Source: Salinivirgaceae bacterium
Lineage (GTDB): Bacteria > Bacteroidota > Bacteroidia > Bacteroidales > SZUA-534
DNA length: 40,893 bases
Direction: 5' to 3'
Assembly (NCBI GenBank): GCA_016342715.1
Contig: JAEINW010000020.1
Coordinates: forward strand, 1 to 40,893
The notes below the pieces were generated by a model. The model searched no databases. It was given only the letters and a program-made list of their open reading frames with translations, and was not told where the DNA came from. Shown in pieces: positions 25,023-33,973 of this stretch. Both the position numbers and the translations under genes were made by a program. Numbering within the stretch: position 1 is the stretch's first letter; every line of letters starts with the position of its first letter.

Positions 25023-26573
25023 ATGGCTCAAGAAGATCTTTTTAAAAAAATAATTGCTCATTGTAAAGAGTATGGTTTTATTTTTCAATCAAGTGAAATT
25101 TACGACGGATTAAGTGCGGTTTACGATTATGGACAAAACGGTGTTGAATTGAAAAATAACATTAAAAAGTATTGGTGGGATTCCATGGTGCTTTTACATG
25201 AAAATATTGTAGGTCTTGATTCGGCTATATTCATGCACCCTCGCACTTGGGAAGCTTCGGGGCACGTGGGTGCTTTTAGCGATCCTTTAATTGATAATAA
25301 AGATTCTAATAAACGTTATAGAGCCGACGTTTTAATCGAAGAATATCTTCAAAAAATTGAAGAGAAAATTGAAAAAGATGTGGCTAAAGGAATCAAAAAA
25401 TTTGGCGATTCTTTTGACGAGGAACAGTTTAGAGCAACCAATCCAAATGTTTTAAGAAATAAAACTAAAATTGAAGAAGTTCATGGCAGATTTGTTAAAG
25501 CTTTGGAAGATGATAATTTAGCTGAATTAAAGCAAATTATTGAGGATTGTGAAATTGCTTGCCCTGTTTCAGGAACAAAAAACTGGACCGATGTTCGCCA
25601 ATTCAACTTAATGTTTGATACAAAATTGGGTTCTCTTGCCGACGATGCTTCAAAAATATATTTACGTCCTGAAACCGCACAAGGTATTTTTGTAAATTAC
25701 TTAAATGTGCAAAAAACAGGAAGAATGAAAATTCCTTTTGGAATTGCACAAATAGGAAAAGCTTTTAGAAACGAGATAGTTGCACGCCAGTTCATTTTCC
25801 GCATGCGTGAATTTGAACAAATGGAAATGCAGTTTTTTGTTCGTCCGGGTGAAGAAATAAAATGGTTCGAACATTGGAAAGAATTCCGTATGAACTGGCA
25901 TAAAAACCTTGGTTTAGCAGAAGATAAATATCGTTTTCACAAACACGATAAACTAGCTCATTATGCCAACGCAGCATTTGATATTGAGTTTCAATTTCCT
26001 TTCGGATTTAAAGAATTGGAAGGTATTCACTCTCGTACCGATTTTGATTTGAGTCAACATCAAGAATTTTCTGGAAAGAAAATCCAATATTTCGACCCTG
26101 AAACAAATAAAAGTTATGTTCCTTATGTAGTAGAAACTTCTATCGGATTAGACCGAATGTTTTTAACTATAATGTCGGCGGCATATACTGAAGAAGAATT
26201 AACCAAAGAAGACGGAAGTAAAGACCAGAGAATTGTTCTTAAGATTCCTGCGGCTTTAGCACCTATTAAGTTAGCTGTATTGCCATTGCTTAAAAAAGAT
26301 GGATTACCTGATAAAGCTCTTGAAATCATTAATAATTTGAAATTCGAGTTTAACTGTCAATACGAAGAGAAAGATAGTATTGGAAAAAGATACCGTCGTC
26401 AGGATGCCATTGGAACTCCATATTGTGTTACCGTCGATCATCAAACATTGGAGGACAATACCGTTACATTACGATATAGAGACACCATGAATCAAGAACG
26501 TATTCCAATTGAAAAATTGAATGAGTTAATTTCAGAAAGTGTTAGCATTAAAAAATTATTAAAAAAACTTTAA
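25023..26573 (+). CDS. glyS: Glycyl-tRNA synthetase, dimeric class II type
   Basis: This 516-residue enzyme charges tRNA-Gly with glycine using ATP. It is the single-chain alpha2 type found in eukaryotes, archaea and many bacteria, not the alpha2beta2 form. Class II motifs are clear: the motif 1 region with RPETAQG (215-221), motif 2 with FRNEI..FRMREFEQMEMQ (248-270), and motif 3 with GLDRMF (375-380). The anticodon-binding domain occupies about 410-516 (IAPIKLAVLP, then YRRQDAIGTPYC). The insertion at 95-165 is usual for the family. A promoter and a terminator bracket the gene, so it is a separate unit from the polysaccharide locus that starts just after it. Confidence 0.97.
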   Translation: MAQEDLFKKIIAHCKEYGFIFQSSEIYDGLSAVYDYGQNGVELKNNIKKYWWDSMVLLHENIVGLDSAIFMHPRTWEASGHVGAFSDPLIDNKDSNKRYRADVLIEEYLQKIEEKIEKDVAKGIKKFGDSFDEEQFRATNPNVLRNKTKIEEVHGRFVKALEDDNLAELKQIIEDCEIACPVSGTKNWTDVRQFNLMFDTKLGSLADDASKIYLRPETAQGIFVNYLNVQKTGRMKIPFGIAQIGKAFRNEIVARQFIFRMREFEQMEMQFFVRPGEEIKWFEHWKEFRMNWHKNLGLAEDKYRFHKHDKLAHYANAAFDIEFQFPFGFKELEGIHSRTDFDLSQHQEFSGKKIQYFDPETNKSYVPYVVETSIGLDRMFLTIMSAAYTEEELTKEDGSKDQRIVLKIPAALAPIKLAVLPLLKKDGLPDKALEIINNLKFEFNCQYEEKDSIGKRYRRQDAIGTPYCVTVDHQTLEDNTVTLRYRDTMNQERIPIEKLNELISESVSIKKLLKKL

Positions 26574-26576
26574 TTA

Positions 26577-26603
26577 AATTGGGGTATCAAGCCCCAATTT
26601 TTC
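26577..26603 (+). terminator. glyS terminator
   Basis: AATTGGGG (26577-26584) pairs perfectly with CCCCAATT (26592-26599), followed by a T-rich tail. It ends 8 bases before the ATG of the next gene. Confidence 0.85.
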
Positions 26604-26610
26604 TTTTAAT

Positions 26611-27918
26611 ATGGCAAATAAAAAGGTTTTAATAATTACCTATTATTGGCCTCCAAGTGGAGGTGCCGGGGTTCAACGTTGGTTAAAATTTGCAAAATAC
26701 TTGCCAGAATTTGGTTGGAATCCTGTAATATTTACCCCAGAGAATCCTGAAACTCCTTCCATAGACGAAAGTCTAATTAAAGACATTCCAGAATCTGTTA
26801 TTGTTGTAAAAACCCCGATTTGGGAACCTTACACCTTTTATAAAAAATTTACTGGAAAAAAGAAAGAAGATAAGATTAGCGCTGGGTTTATTGAGGAAAA
26901 AAAGTCGAAACCACTTTTAGAAAAAATATCCGTATTTATTCGAGGAAATTTTTTTATTCCCGATCCTCGAAAATTTTGGGTTAGCCCGTCGGTCAAGTTT
27001 TTAAGCAATTATATTCAGAAGAATGACATTGAAACCATAATCACAACAGGCCCTCCTCACAGTATGCATTTAATAGGGCTAAAACTTAAAGAAAAAATGA
27101 ATATAAATTGGATTGCCGATTTTCGTGATCCATGGACAAATATAGATTTTTACAAGGAGTTAAGGCTTACAAAACGCAGCGATAAAAAGCATAAAAAACT
27201 TGAAAATAAAGTTTTAACTAATGCCGATTGTGTATTATCTATTGGCAAAACTTTGGGTGAAGAACTTAAAAATTTAGGAGCTAAAAAAATAAAAGTAATT
27301 ACTAATGGATACGACACTGATGATCTGCAATTATCAAAACAAAACCTTGATGAAAAATTTACCCTATTGCATGCAGGTTCATTAAACAAAGACCGCAACC
27401 ATCGGATATTATGGAATGTTTTAAAAGATTTAGCTAAAGAAAATACTGACTTTAAGAACAAACTTGAGATTAAACTTATTGGAAAAGTGGATATCCAAGT
27501 TAGCGATTTGATACGAGAAAATGGACTTGAAGATTGTTTAAACAAGATAGAATACCTTCCTCATAATTTGATATCTGGGGAGCTTCAAAATGCCAGAATA
27601 TTATATTTACCCATAAATAATACGCCAAATGCAAAAGGAATTTTAACAGGTAAGTTTTTTGAATATCTGGCAGCAAAACGTCCGATTTTAACCATTGGAT
27701 TAGAAAAAAGTGATATTGCTGAAATTCTAAACGAAACAAAAGCTGGTGAAATTTTTGATTTTAAAAACTATGCAGGAATAAAGAACTTTGTTCAAAATGA
27801 GTTTACGAAATATAGTAACAATCAAGAAGAACCGGTTTCAACCAATATTGATAAATATTCTCGAAAACAATTAACAAAAGAACTCTCTGAATTAATACAT
27901 AACATAAACAATGGCTAA
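26611..27918 (+). CDS. GT4-type glycosyltransferase
   Basis: This 435-residue cytosolic or membrane-associated transferase has a GT-B fold and probably adds a sugar to the lipid-linked glycan of this locus. The N-terminal domain begins with YYWPPSGGAGVQRW (11-24), the usual donor-side glycine loop of family 4 relatives. ADFRDPW (about 169-175) is typical of this subgroup. The C-terminal Rossmann domain has FTLLHAGSL and a late LTGKFFEYLAAKRPIL segment, where the family's E-x7-E motif is loosely kept. There are no membrane helices. It overlaps the following epimerase gene by 8 bases, so they are co-transcribed. The start is unusual in lying 8 bases after the glyS terminator. Donor and acceptor are not predictable. 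Confidence 0.88.
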   Translation: MANKKVLIITYYWPPSGGAGVQRWLKFAKYLPEFGWNPVIFTPENPETPSIDESLIKDIPESVIVVKTPIWEPYTFYKKFTGKKKEDKISAGFIEEKKSKPLLEKISVFIRGNFFIPDPRKFWVSPSVKFLSNYIQKNDIETIITTGPPHSMHLIGLKLKEKMNINWIADFRDPWTNIDFYKELRLTKRSDKKHKKLENKVLTNADCVLSIGKTLGEELKNLGAKKIKVITNGYDTDDLQLSKQNLDEKFTLLHAGSLNKDRNHRILWNVLKDLAKENTDFKNKLEIKLIGKVDIQVSDLIRENGLEDCLNKIEYLPHNLISGELQNARILYLPINNTPNAKGILTGKFFEYLAAKRPILTIGLEKSDIAEILNETKAGEIFDFKNYAGIKNFVQNEFTKYSNNQEEPVSTNIDKYSRKQLTKELSELIHNINNG

Positions 27919-28993
27919 AAAAATTGTGACTATAGTTGGAGCAAGACCTCAATTTATTAAAGCAGCTGCGGTTAGCCGTGAATTAATAAAAGCTGGTATC
28001 GAAGAAAAAATAATACACACAGGTCAACACTTTGATGATAATATGTCGAAAGTATTTTTCGATGAAATGGAAATACCCAAACCTCACTATAATCTTGATA
28101 TTCATAGTCTTTCGCACGGAGCAATGACTGGACGAATGATTGAGGAAATTGAAAAAATACTACTTATTGAAAAGCCTGATTATTTAATTGTTTATGGAGA
28201 TACCAATTCAACATTAGCTGGCGCTCTTGCCGCTCAAAAGTTACAAATTCCAATAGCCCACGTTGAAGCTGGTTTACGTTCGTTTAACATGAAAATGCCA
28301 GAAGAAACTAACCGGATTTTAACCGATCGGATTTCAAATTTGCTATTTTGTCCAACCGACAACGCTATTGAAAATCTAAAAAACGAAGGTTTTGATAATT
28401 TTACTTGCAAGGTAATACGCACAGGTGATGTGATGCAGGATGCTGCTATTTTTTATGATAAGATGTCATATGAAAAATCTCTTATAATAAATCAGCTGAA
28501 TCTTAGCCATTCAAACTTTGTTTTATGCACGCTCCATAGGCAAGAAAATACGGACGACATAAATAGGCTTCAAAACATTATCGAGGCCTTAAATATTCTT
28601 TCAGAAAAATATACTATTGTTTTACCCTTGCACCCTAGAACAAGAAATATTATAGCAAAAAATAATATTAAACTAAAGTTTAAACCTATTGATCCTGTTG
28701 GCTATTTTGATATGATTCAACTAATTAAAAACAGTAAATTTATTATTACCGATAGTGGAGGTTTACAAAAAGAAGCTTTCTTTTTTAAGAAATTTTGCAT
28801 TACAACACGAGATGAAACTGAATGGGTTGAGTTGGTAAAAAATGGCTTTAATGTTGTTGTTGGTGCTAATAAGGATAAGATTCTTCATGAGGCAAATCAA
28901 CTCATAAATAAAACAGCCGATTTTGATGTGGATTTATATGGAAATGGTAAAGCCAGCAAAAGAATAGTTAGTGTTTTACAAGAAAGCTATTAG
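27911..28993 (+). CDS. wecB: UDP-GlcNAc 2-epimerase, non-hydrolysing (WecB/WbpI type)
   Basis: This 360-residue cytosolic enzyme inverts C2 of UDP-GlcNAc to give UDP-ManNAc, or acts on a related UDP-diacetamido sugar as WbpI does. Family marks are [10 protein letters not shown] (10-19), THTGQH-like [11 protein letters not shown] (35-45), [10 protein letters not shown] (95-104, D97), HVEAGLRS (117-124, E119), MPEETNR (129-135), TLHRQEN (about 208-214) and [10 protein letters not shown] near 264. All are present, so the enzyme looks active. The gene overlaps the upstream GT4 gene and is followed 11 bases later by an MBOAT gene. The choice between WecB and WbpI substrate cannot be made from sequence alone; no dehydrogenase for ManNAcA (WecC) is in the window. 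Confidence 0.92.
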   Translation: MAKKIVTIVGARPQFIKAAAVSRELIKAGIEEKIIHTGQHFDDNMSKVFFDEMEIPKPHYNLDIHSLSHGAMTGRMIEEIEKILLIEKPDYLIVYGDTNSTLAGALAAQKLQIPIAHVEAGLRSFNMKMPEETNRILTDRISNLLFCPTDNAIENLKNEGFDNFTCKVIRTGDVMQDAAIFYDKMSYEKSLIINQLNLSHSNFVLCTLHRQENTDDINRLQNIIEALNILSEKYTIVLPLHPRTRNIIAKNNIKLKFKPIDPVGYFDMIQLIKNSKFIITDSGGLQKEAFFFKKFCITTRDETEWVELVKNGFNVVVGANKDKILHEANQLINKTADFDVDLYGNGKASKRIVSVLQESY

Positions 28994-29004
28994 AAATAAT
29001 AAAA

Positions 29005-30435
29005 ATGAAGTTTACCTCTTTTGAATTTATTATATTTTTCATTGTTGTTTTTGTCCTTTATTGGGGAGTACTAAAAAAGAATAAAAAGCATCAAAATATT
29101 TTACTACTAATTTCAAGCTATTTTTTTTATGGTTATTGGGATTATAGATTTTTATCTTTGATATTTATCAGCTCAATTATCGATTTTACAATTGGGCATT
29201 TTTTGCAAAATGAAAACAATATTACTAAGCGTAGATTATTATTAGGAATTAGTCTTTTTGCAAACCTTGGAATGCTTGGAGTATTTAAGTATTATAACTT
29301 TTTTGCCTCAAGCTTTAACGAAATGTGGCAATCTTTATCAGGGAATGAATTAAATTTTGTAACGCTGAAAATTGTATTACCTGTTGGAATTAGTTTTTAT
29401 ACCTTTCAAACCTTATCATATACCATAGATGTTTATCGTAAGAAGTTACATCCAACAAAAAGTTTTGTTTCATTTTTTGCATATGTTTCATTTTTTCCAC
29501 AATTAGTTGCAGGCCCTATTGAGAGGGCTATTAATTTACTGCCTCAGTTCGAGAAAGAGAGAGTTTTTAAGTATGAAAAAGCGGTTGATGGTTGCAGGCA
29601 AATATTGTGGGGTTTTTTTAAAAAAATAGTAATCGCTGATAATGTAGGTACTTATGTTGATCAGTTTTTTGCAAATCCGGCAAGTTTTTCAGGAAGTGAA
29701 CTTGCCCTTGGGGCCTTTTATTTTGCTTTTCAGATTTATTGTGATTTTTCGGGGTATTCTGATATTGCTATTGGTACAGCGAGAATTTTCGGGTTCAACT
29801 TAATGAAAAATTTTAATTTTCCATATTTTTCAAGAGATATTGGTGAATTTTGGCGACGATGGCATATTTCACTGTCCACTTGGTTTCGTGACTATTTGTA
29901 TATTCCACTAGGTGGAAGTAGGGTGAAAACTAAATTTAGATTGTTTATTAATGTTATTGTCATTTTTGTTGTAAGTGGTTTATGGCATGGCGCAAATTGG
30001 ACATTTGTAATATGGGGATTTTTAAATGCACTCCTTTTTTTACCTTCTATACTGACAGGAAGAAATAGGAAGAATATGGATACCATTGGTCAGGGTAAAA
30101 CAATTCCTACCATAAATGAAGTGTTAAGTATGCTTTTTACTTTTTCAATGACTTTGGTTCTTTGGGTGTTTTTTCGAGCCGATTCAGTATTTGCAGCAGT
30201 TTCTTATTTGTCAGGTATTTTTAATCATAGCTTCTTCACAATTCCGCTAAAACTAGGAGGTGTTCCAATGATATTAATTTTGTTAATCATGGAATGGCGA
30301 GCTAAGGAAAAGAACCATGCATTAGAAGATTTGAGCGGAAACCGGTTTGTTCGATGGACAATGTACATTGCGTTAATTTTGTTTGTTGTAGTATTTACAG
30401 GAGAGGATAAAGTTTTTATTTATTTTCAATTTTAA
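29005..30435 (+). CDS. MBOAT-family O-acyltransferase (AlgI-like)
   Basis: This 476-residue inner-membrane protein with about 10-12 hydrophobic segments passes acyl (usually acetyl) groups across the membrane for glycan O-acylation, as AlgI does for alginate. The family core is visible: [11 protein letters not shown] (164-174), [13 protein letters not shown] (245-257), [23 protein letters not shown] (start 282, H287) and [11 protein letters not shown] with the invariant catalytic His (H328). The length is typical. The next gene, 5 bases downstream, encodes an SGNH-like partner, as in the algI/algJ-X and dltB/dltD pairs. The acceptor is probably the polysaccharide made by this cluster. Confidence 0.95.
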   Translation: MKFTSFEFIIFFIVVFVLYWGVLKKNKKHQNILLLISSYFFYGYWDYRFLSLIFISSIIDFTIGHFLQNENNITKRRLLLGISLFANLGMLGVFKYYNFFASSFNEMWQSLSGNELNFVTLKIVLPVGISFYTFQTLSYTIDVYRKKLHPTKSFVSFFAYVSFFPQLVAGPIERAINLLPQFEKERVFKYEKAVDGCRQILWGFFKKIVIADNVGTYVDQFFANPASFSGSELALGAFYFAFQIYCDFSGYSDIAIGTARIFGFNLMKNFNFPYFSRDIGEFWRRWHISLSTWFRDYLYIPLGGSRVKTKFRLFINVIVIFVVSGLWHGANWTFVIWGFLNALLFLPSILTGRNRKNMDTIGQGKTIPTINEVLSMLFTFSMTLVLWVFFRADSVFAAVSYLSGIFNHSFFTIPLKLGGVPMILILLIMEWRAKEKNHALEDLSGNRFVRWTMYIALILFVVVFTGEDKVFIYFQF

Positions 30436-30440
30436 TTAAT

Positions 30441-31382
30441 ATGAATAAATTTTTAAAATATTCATTACTGTTTTTAATTGTACTTGGAATAATTCTTACA
30501 ATTGCTTCAAGTGTATATTCATATTATAGGCATAAATATTTACTTCCTGATAATTTTAAAATTTCTAGTAATATAACAACGTTAATTATTGGAGACTCGC
30601 ACGCTGAATCGGCATTTAATGATAAGCTAATACCAAACTCTATTAATATTGCGTTTCATGCTGAACACTATTTATTCACATATTTTAAACTAAAAAAAAT
30701 AGTGGATGCAAATCCTCAAATTGATAGGATTGTTTTAAGTTTTGCTCCCCATAATATTTCACAAGGTGCCGATGTTTCCATTTTTTCTGATGTTAGAAAC
30801 TCAAGAAGTTTTGCACGTTATTTTATGCTATTAGATAAAGATGCTGTGATGGATACATATTCAAACTCACAAAATTGGAAAATTAATTATCTTAAATGGC
30901 GATTTATGATACCTTTTCAATTAAAATTGGAGTTAAAGTTACTTTTTAAATCCGCCATAAATAAACCCTTAAAAATTAGCGATTATCCTTTTATTGGTAC
31001 TTTCTATTCAAGTAAAAAAAATAACTTAGATAATTTGAGAAAGAATATTACAGCACATTTTTTCAATAAGGAGAATTTGTGTGTTGAATCGGCATTAAGT
31101 ATTAAATATTTATACAAAATAATGAAATTAACTAATTATAAAGAAATTGAATTAGTTTTGATCAATACACCTACCTATGAATCATATCGAAACGAAATAC
31201 CAAAATTCTTTAGCAGTATATATTCTCAATTAATAGATTCAATTCAAAAGAAATATCCTTTAGTTATTATAAAGGATTATAGCACAATGAAATTGGATCC
31301 CGGTGATTATGGCGATTTTCATCATGTTAACATCTATGGTGCTGAAAAGGTTTCCAATCAATTGATAATTGATTTGAAATAG
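30441..31382 (+). CDS. SGNH-like periplasmic partner of the MBOAT acyltransferase
   Basis: This 313-residue protein has a single N-terminal hydrophobic helix (about 7-28) and so is anchored in the inner membrane with its domain in the periplasm. SGNH block I is visible as GDSHAESAF (51-59, nucleophile S53), and a C-terminal block V as GDFHHVN (D292, H295). This layout matches proteins that complete acyl transfer onto glycans next to MBOAT genes (AlgJ/AlgX, DltD, PatB types). It is only 5 bases from the MBOAT gene, which supports a two-protein system. It is shorter than DltD or AlgX (about 390-475), with no carbohydrate-binding module. Whether it transfers or removes acyl groups cannot be told. 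Confidence 0.78.
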   Translation: MNKFLKYSLLFLIVLGIILTIASSVYSYYRHKYLLPDNFKISSNITTLIIGDSHAESAFNDKLIPNSINIAFHAEHYLFTYFKLKKIVDANPQIDRIVLSFAPHNISQGADVSIFSDVRNSRSFARYFMLLDKDAVMDTYSNSQNWKINYLKWRFMIPFQLKLELKLLFKSAINKPLKISDYPFIGTFYSSKKNNLDNLRKNITAHFFNKENLCVESALSIKYLYKIMKLTNYKEIELVLINTPTYESYRNEIPKFFSSIYSQLIDSIQKKYPLVIIKDYSTMKLDPGDYGDFHHVNIYGAEKVSNQLIIDLK

Positions 31383-31437
31383 AATATTTTGATATTATGC
31401 TGAATAAGTTATTGATTATAATTAACAATTAATTAAT

Positions 31438-32409
31438 ATGGATAAAATTTTAATAACAGGAGCTGGAGGATTTATAGGTTCACATTTAACTGAATTTTTG
31501 GTTAGTCGTGGGTTTAGTGTTAGGGCTTTTGTAAGATACAACTCGAGAAACAATTGGGGATGGCTTGAATCGAGTGCAGTAAAAAATCAAATTGAAGTTG
31601 TTACTGGTGACATTCGTGATTTTGATTCTGTTAAAAATGCCATGAAAGGATGTAGTAGTGTGTACCATCTTGCTGCCTTAATAGGTATTCCATATTCTTA
31701 TGTTTCACCAATAGCATATGTAAAAACGAATACTGAAGGTACATATAATGTTTTACAGGCTGCTCGCGATCAATCAATGGATAATGTTATAATCACTTCA
31801 ACAAGTGAAACTTATGGGACTGCTCAATATGTGCCCATTGATGAAAAACACCCTCTTGTGGGTCAATCACCATATTCAGCTTCTAAAATTGGTGCCGATC
31901 AATTGGCATTAAGCTTTTACAGGTCGTTTAATGTTCCTGTTAAAATAGTTCGTCCCTTTAACACTTATGGTCCCCGACAATCAGCAAGGGCCATTATTCC
32001 GACCATACTATCGCAATTGCTAACAGGTATAACTGAATTAAAACTAGGAAATATATCGCCAACCCGCGATTTAACCTATGTAAAAGATACAGCAAAAGGT
32101 TTTTTTGAAATAGCTAACTCTAAACTATTTGGGCAGGTTACCAATATTGGTATGGGAAAAGAAATTAGTATAAAAGATTTGGTGGAATTAATAATTGATG
32201 TTGTAAATGTTGATGCAAAAATTATTACCGATAAGCAAAGAGTTAGACCAAATGATAGTGAGGTAGAACGACTTTTATGCAATAACGATAAAATTTTAAA
32301 ACAAACCAATTGGACGCCAGATTATACACTGAAAAATGGACTTGAGGAAACCGCAAAATGGATAAAAGATAATATTGAAATTTTTAAACCCGATCTTTAT
32401 AATGTTTAA
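31438..32409 (+). CDS. LegB-like NAD-dependent sugar-nucleotide 4,6-dehydratase
   Basis: This 323-residue extended SDR enzyme has the NAD-binding GAGGFIGSH (8-16), the STSETYG catalytic strand (121-127) and YSASK (Y146, K150). Segments such as FVRYNSRNNWGWL (31-43), AALIGIPYSY (79-88) and RPFNTYGPRQSARAIIP are characteristic of the LegB group, which in legionaminic-acid synthesis removes water from GDP-GlcNAc (or UDP-GlcNAc) to give the 4-keto-6-deoxy sugar. Databases often label this group UDP-glucose 4-epimerase or GDP-mannose 4,6-dehydratase. The following nucleotidyltransferase overlaps it by 8 bases and may make its nucleotide-sugar substrate. The other legionaminic genes (aminotransferase LegC, LegG, LegI, LegF) are absent from the window, so the end product may be a simpler 6-deoxy sugar. 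Confidence 0.82.
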   Translation: MDKILITGAGGFIGSHLTEFLVSRGFSVRAFVRYNSRNNWGWLESSAVKNQIEVVTGDIRDFDSVKNAMKGCSSVYHLAALIGIPYSYVSPIAYVKTNTEGTYNVLQAARDQSMDNVIITSTSETYGTAQYVPIDEKHPLVGQSPYSASKIGADQLALSFYRSFNVPVKIVRPFNTYGPRQSARAIIPTILSQLLTGITELKLGNISPTRDLTYVKDTAKGFFEIANSKLFGQVTNIGMGKEISIKDLVELIIDVVNVDAKIITDKQRVRPNDSEVERLLCNNDKILKQTNWTPDYTLKNGLEETAKWIKDNIEIFKPDLYNV

Positions 32410-33103
32410 AAGAGCTATAATACTTGCTGGAGGAAAAGGTACTAGATTAAAACCCTATACCCTGGCCATGCCAAAACCTTTGGTACCCATTGGTACCATG
32501 CCAATCATCGAAATATTAATAATACAGCTAAAAAACAATGGTTTTACACACATAACCTTATCAGTTAATCATATGGCTGAGTACATAAGGGCTTTTATTG
32601 GTGATGGATCAAAATGGGACATTAAAATAGATTATTCATTGGAAGATAAACCATTAAGCACCATGGGACCTTTGAAATTGATTGCTGATTTACCAGAAAA
32701 TTTTCTTGTGTTAAATGGTGACGTATTAACAGATTTAAATTTTAGTTCATTTTTTGAAAGTCATTACCGTCAGAAAAATTTGTTCACAATATCATCCTAT
32801 CAACGAATTGTTAAAAATGACTACGGTGTACTAAAAGTAAATGATAACCAAAAATTGATTGAATTTAAGGAAAAACCTGAAACAATAATTGATGTAAGTA
32901 TGGGAGTGTATGCAGTAAATAAAAAAGTCTTAAATTTTATTCCCAATGAAACCTTTTATGGTTTTGATAATTTAATGCTCGATTTAATTAAAGCAAACGA
33001 ATTGCCATCAGTTCTTCAGCATAAGGGTTACTGGCTTGATATTGGAAGACCTGAAGATTACGAAAAAGCTGTAGAGGAATTTGAAGGTTTAAATTTGATT
33101 TAA
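32402..33103 (+). CDS. Sugar-1-phosphate nucleotidyltransferase
   Basis: This 233-residue cytosolic enzyme couples a sugar-1-phosphate to an NTP, releasing PPi. The signature LAGGKGTRLKPYT (8-20), the PKPLVPIG segment (24-31), VLNGDVLTD (about 99-107) and FKEKP near 157 are in place. It resembles the catalytic part of PtmE/HddC-type guanylyltransferases, which lack a C-terminal left-handed helix. Start: ATG 32402 is preferred because it begins directly before KRAIILAGG; a TTG nine codons upstream would lie deeper inside the previous gene. The gene overlaps the LegB-like gene by 8 bases and precedes an SDR by 24, which suggests the three work in sequence. Which nucleotide is used is not decidable here. 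Confidence 0.88.
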   Translation: MFKRAIILAGGKGTRLKPYTLAMPKPLVPIGTMPIIEILIIQLKNNGFTHITLSVNHMAEYIRAFIGDGSKWDIKIDYSLEDKPLSTMGPLKLIADLPENFLVLNGDVLTDLNFSSFFESHYRQKNLFTISSYQRIVKNDYGVLKVNDNQKLIEFKEKPETIIDVSMGVYAVNKKVLNFIPNETFYGFDNLMLDLIKANELPSVLQHKGYWLDIGRPEDYEKAVEEFEGLNLI

Positions 33104-33127
33104 TACTCATTAATTAATATTTATTGA

Positions 33128-33973
33128 ATGAAAATAGTTGTAACAGGTAGTAAAGGTTTTATAGGTAAGGTTTTAATAAATAGTTTGCATAAGTTGGGAC
33201 ATCATATTATTGAAATTGATTTGGAGTTGGGGCATGATGTTACAGAATGGGATACCTTTTCAAGTTTGTCGAACTATGATTGTTTGGTAAATCTAGCTGC
33301 TAAACTCTTTGTGCCAGATTCATTTAAAGATCCGCTATCTTTTTACAATACTAATGTTGTGGGCACTCTTAACGCCATTGAATCATGCAGAATTAATAAT
33401 GCAAAATTCATTCAGTTTAGCTCATATACATATGGAGCACCTGACTATTTGCCTATTGATGAAAACCATCCTGTAAGAAGCTTTAACCCATACTCTCGGT
33501 CAAAAATAATGGGAGAGGATATTTGCAAAAGCTATCATTCTGACTTTGGTGTAAAGTCAATTATATTTCGACCATTTAATATATATGGAATTAATCAGGA
33601 TTCAAGGTTTATTATTCCAACGATTATTGATCAAGCAAAAAAAGGAAAGGTAATATTAAAAGATAAACGACCAAAACGTGATTATATATTTGTTGATGAT
33701 ATAATTTCAGCTGTTATAAAAGCTTTAGATTATGATCCAAAAGGAACAGAGGTTTTCAACTTAGGTTCAGGTATTAGTACCTCAGTTGAAGAATTAGTTT
33801 TAATTATTAAAAAAACTTTTGAAAAACCTTTTGACGTAGAATATCTTGAAGAATATCGCCAAAATGAAGTTCTTGATACTGTTGCCAATATTGAAAAAAT
33901 AAAGGAAGCACTTAATTGGAAACCAAAATATAGTTTAAAAGAGGGAATAACGAAAATTATTCATAATCTTTAA
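33128..33973 (+). CDS. NAD-dependent epimerase/dehydratase (extended SDR)
   Basis: This 281-residue cytosolic sugar-nucleotide enzyme has the cofactor loop GSKGFIG (7-13), SSYTYG (98-103), the YSRSK catalytic pair (Y122, K126), RPFNIYG, and KRDYIFVDD (about 192-200). It is probably an epimerase or 4-keto reductase acting after the LegB-like dehydratase. It is shorter than most epimerases (310-340), mainly in the N-terminal half, but no motif is missing. Last gene of the plus-strand run; its end overlaps the convergent GT4 gene on the other strand by 17 bases. Exact reaction unknown. Confidence 0.88.
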   Translation: MKIVVTGSKGFIGKVLINSLHKLGHHIIEIDLELGHDVTEWDTFSSLSNYDCLVNLAAKLFVPDSFKDPLSFYNTNVVGTLNAIESCRINNAKFIQFSSYTYGAPDYLPIDENHPVRSFNPYSRSKIMGEDICKSYHSDFGVKSIIFRPFNIYGINQDSRFIIPTIIDQAKKGKVILKDKRPKRDYIFVDDIISAVIKALDYDPKGTEVFNLGSGISTSVEELVLIIKKTFEKPFDVEYLEEYRQNEVLDTVANIEKIKEALNWKPKYSLKEGITKIIHNL

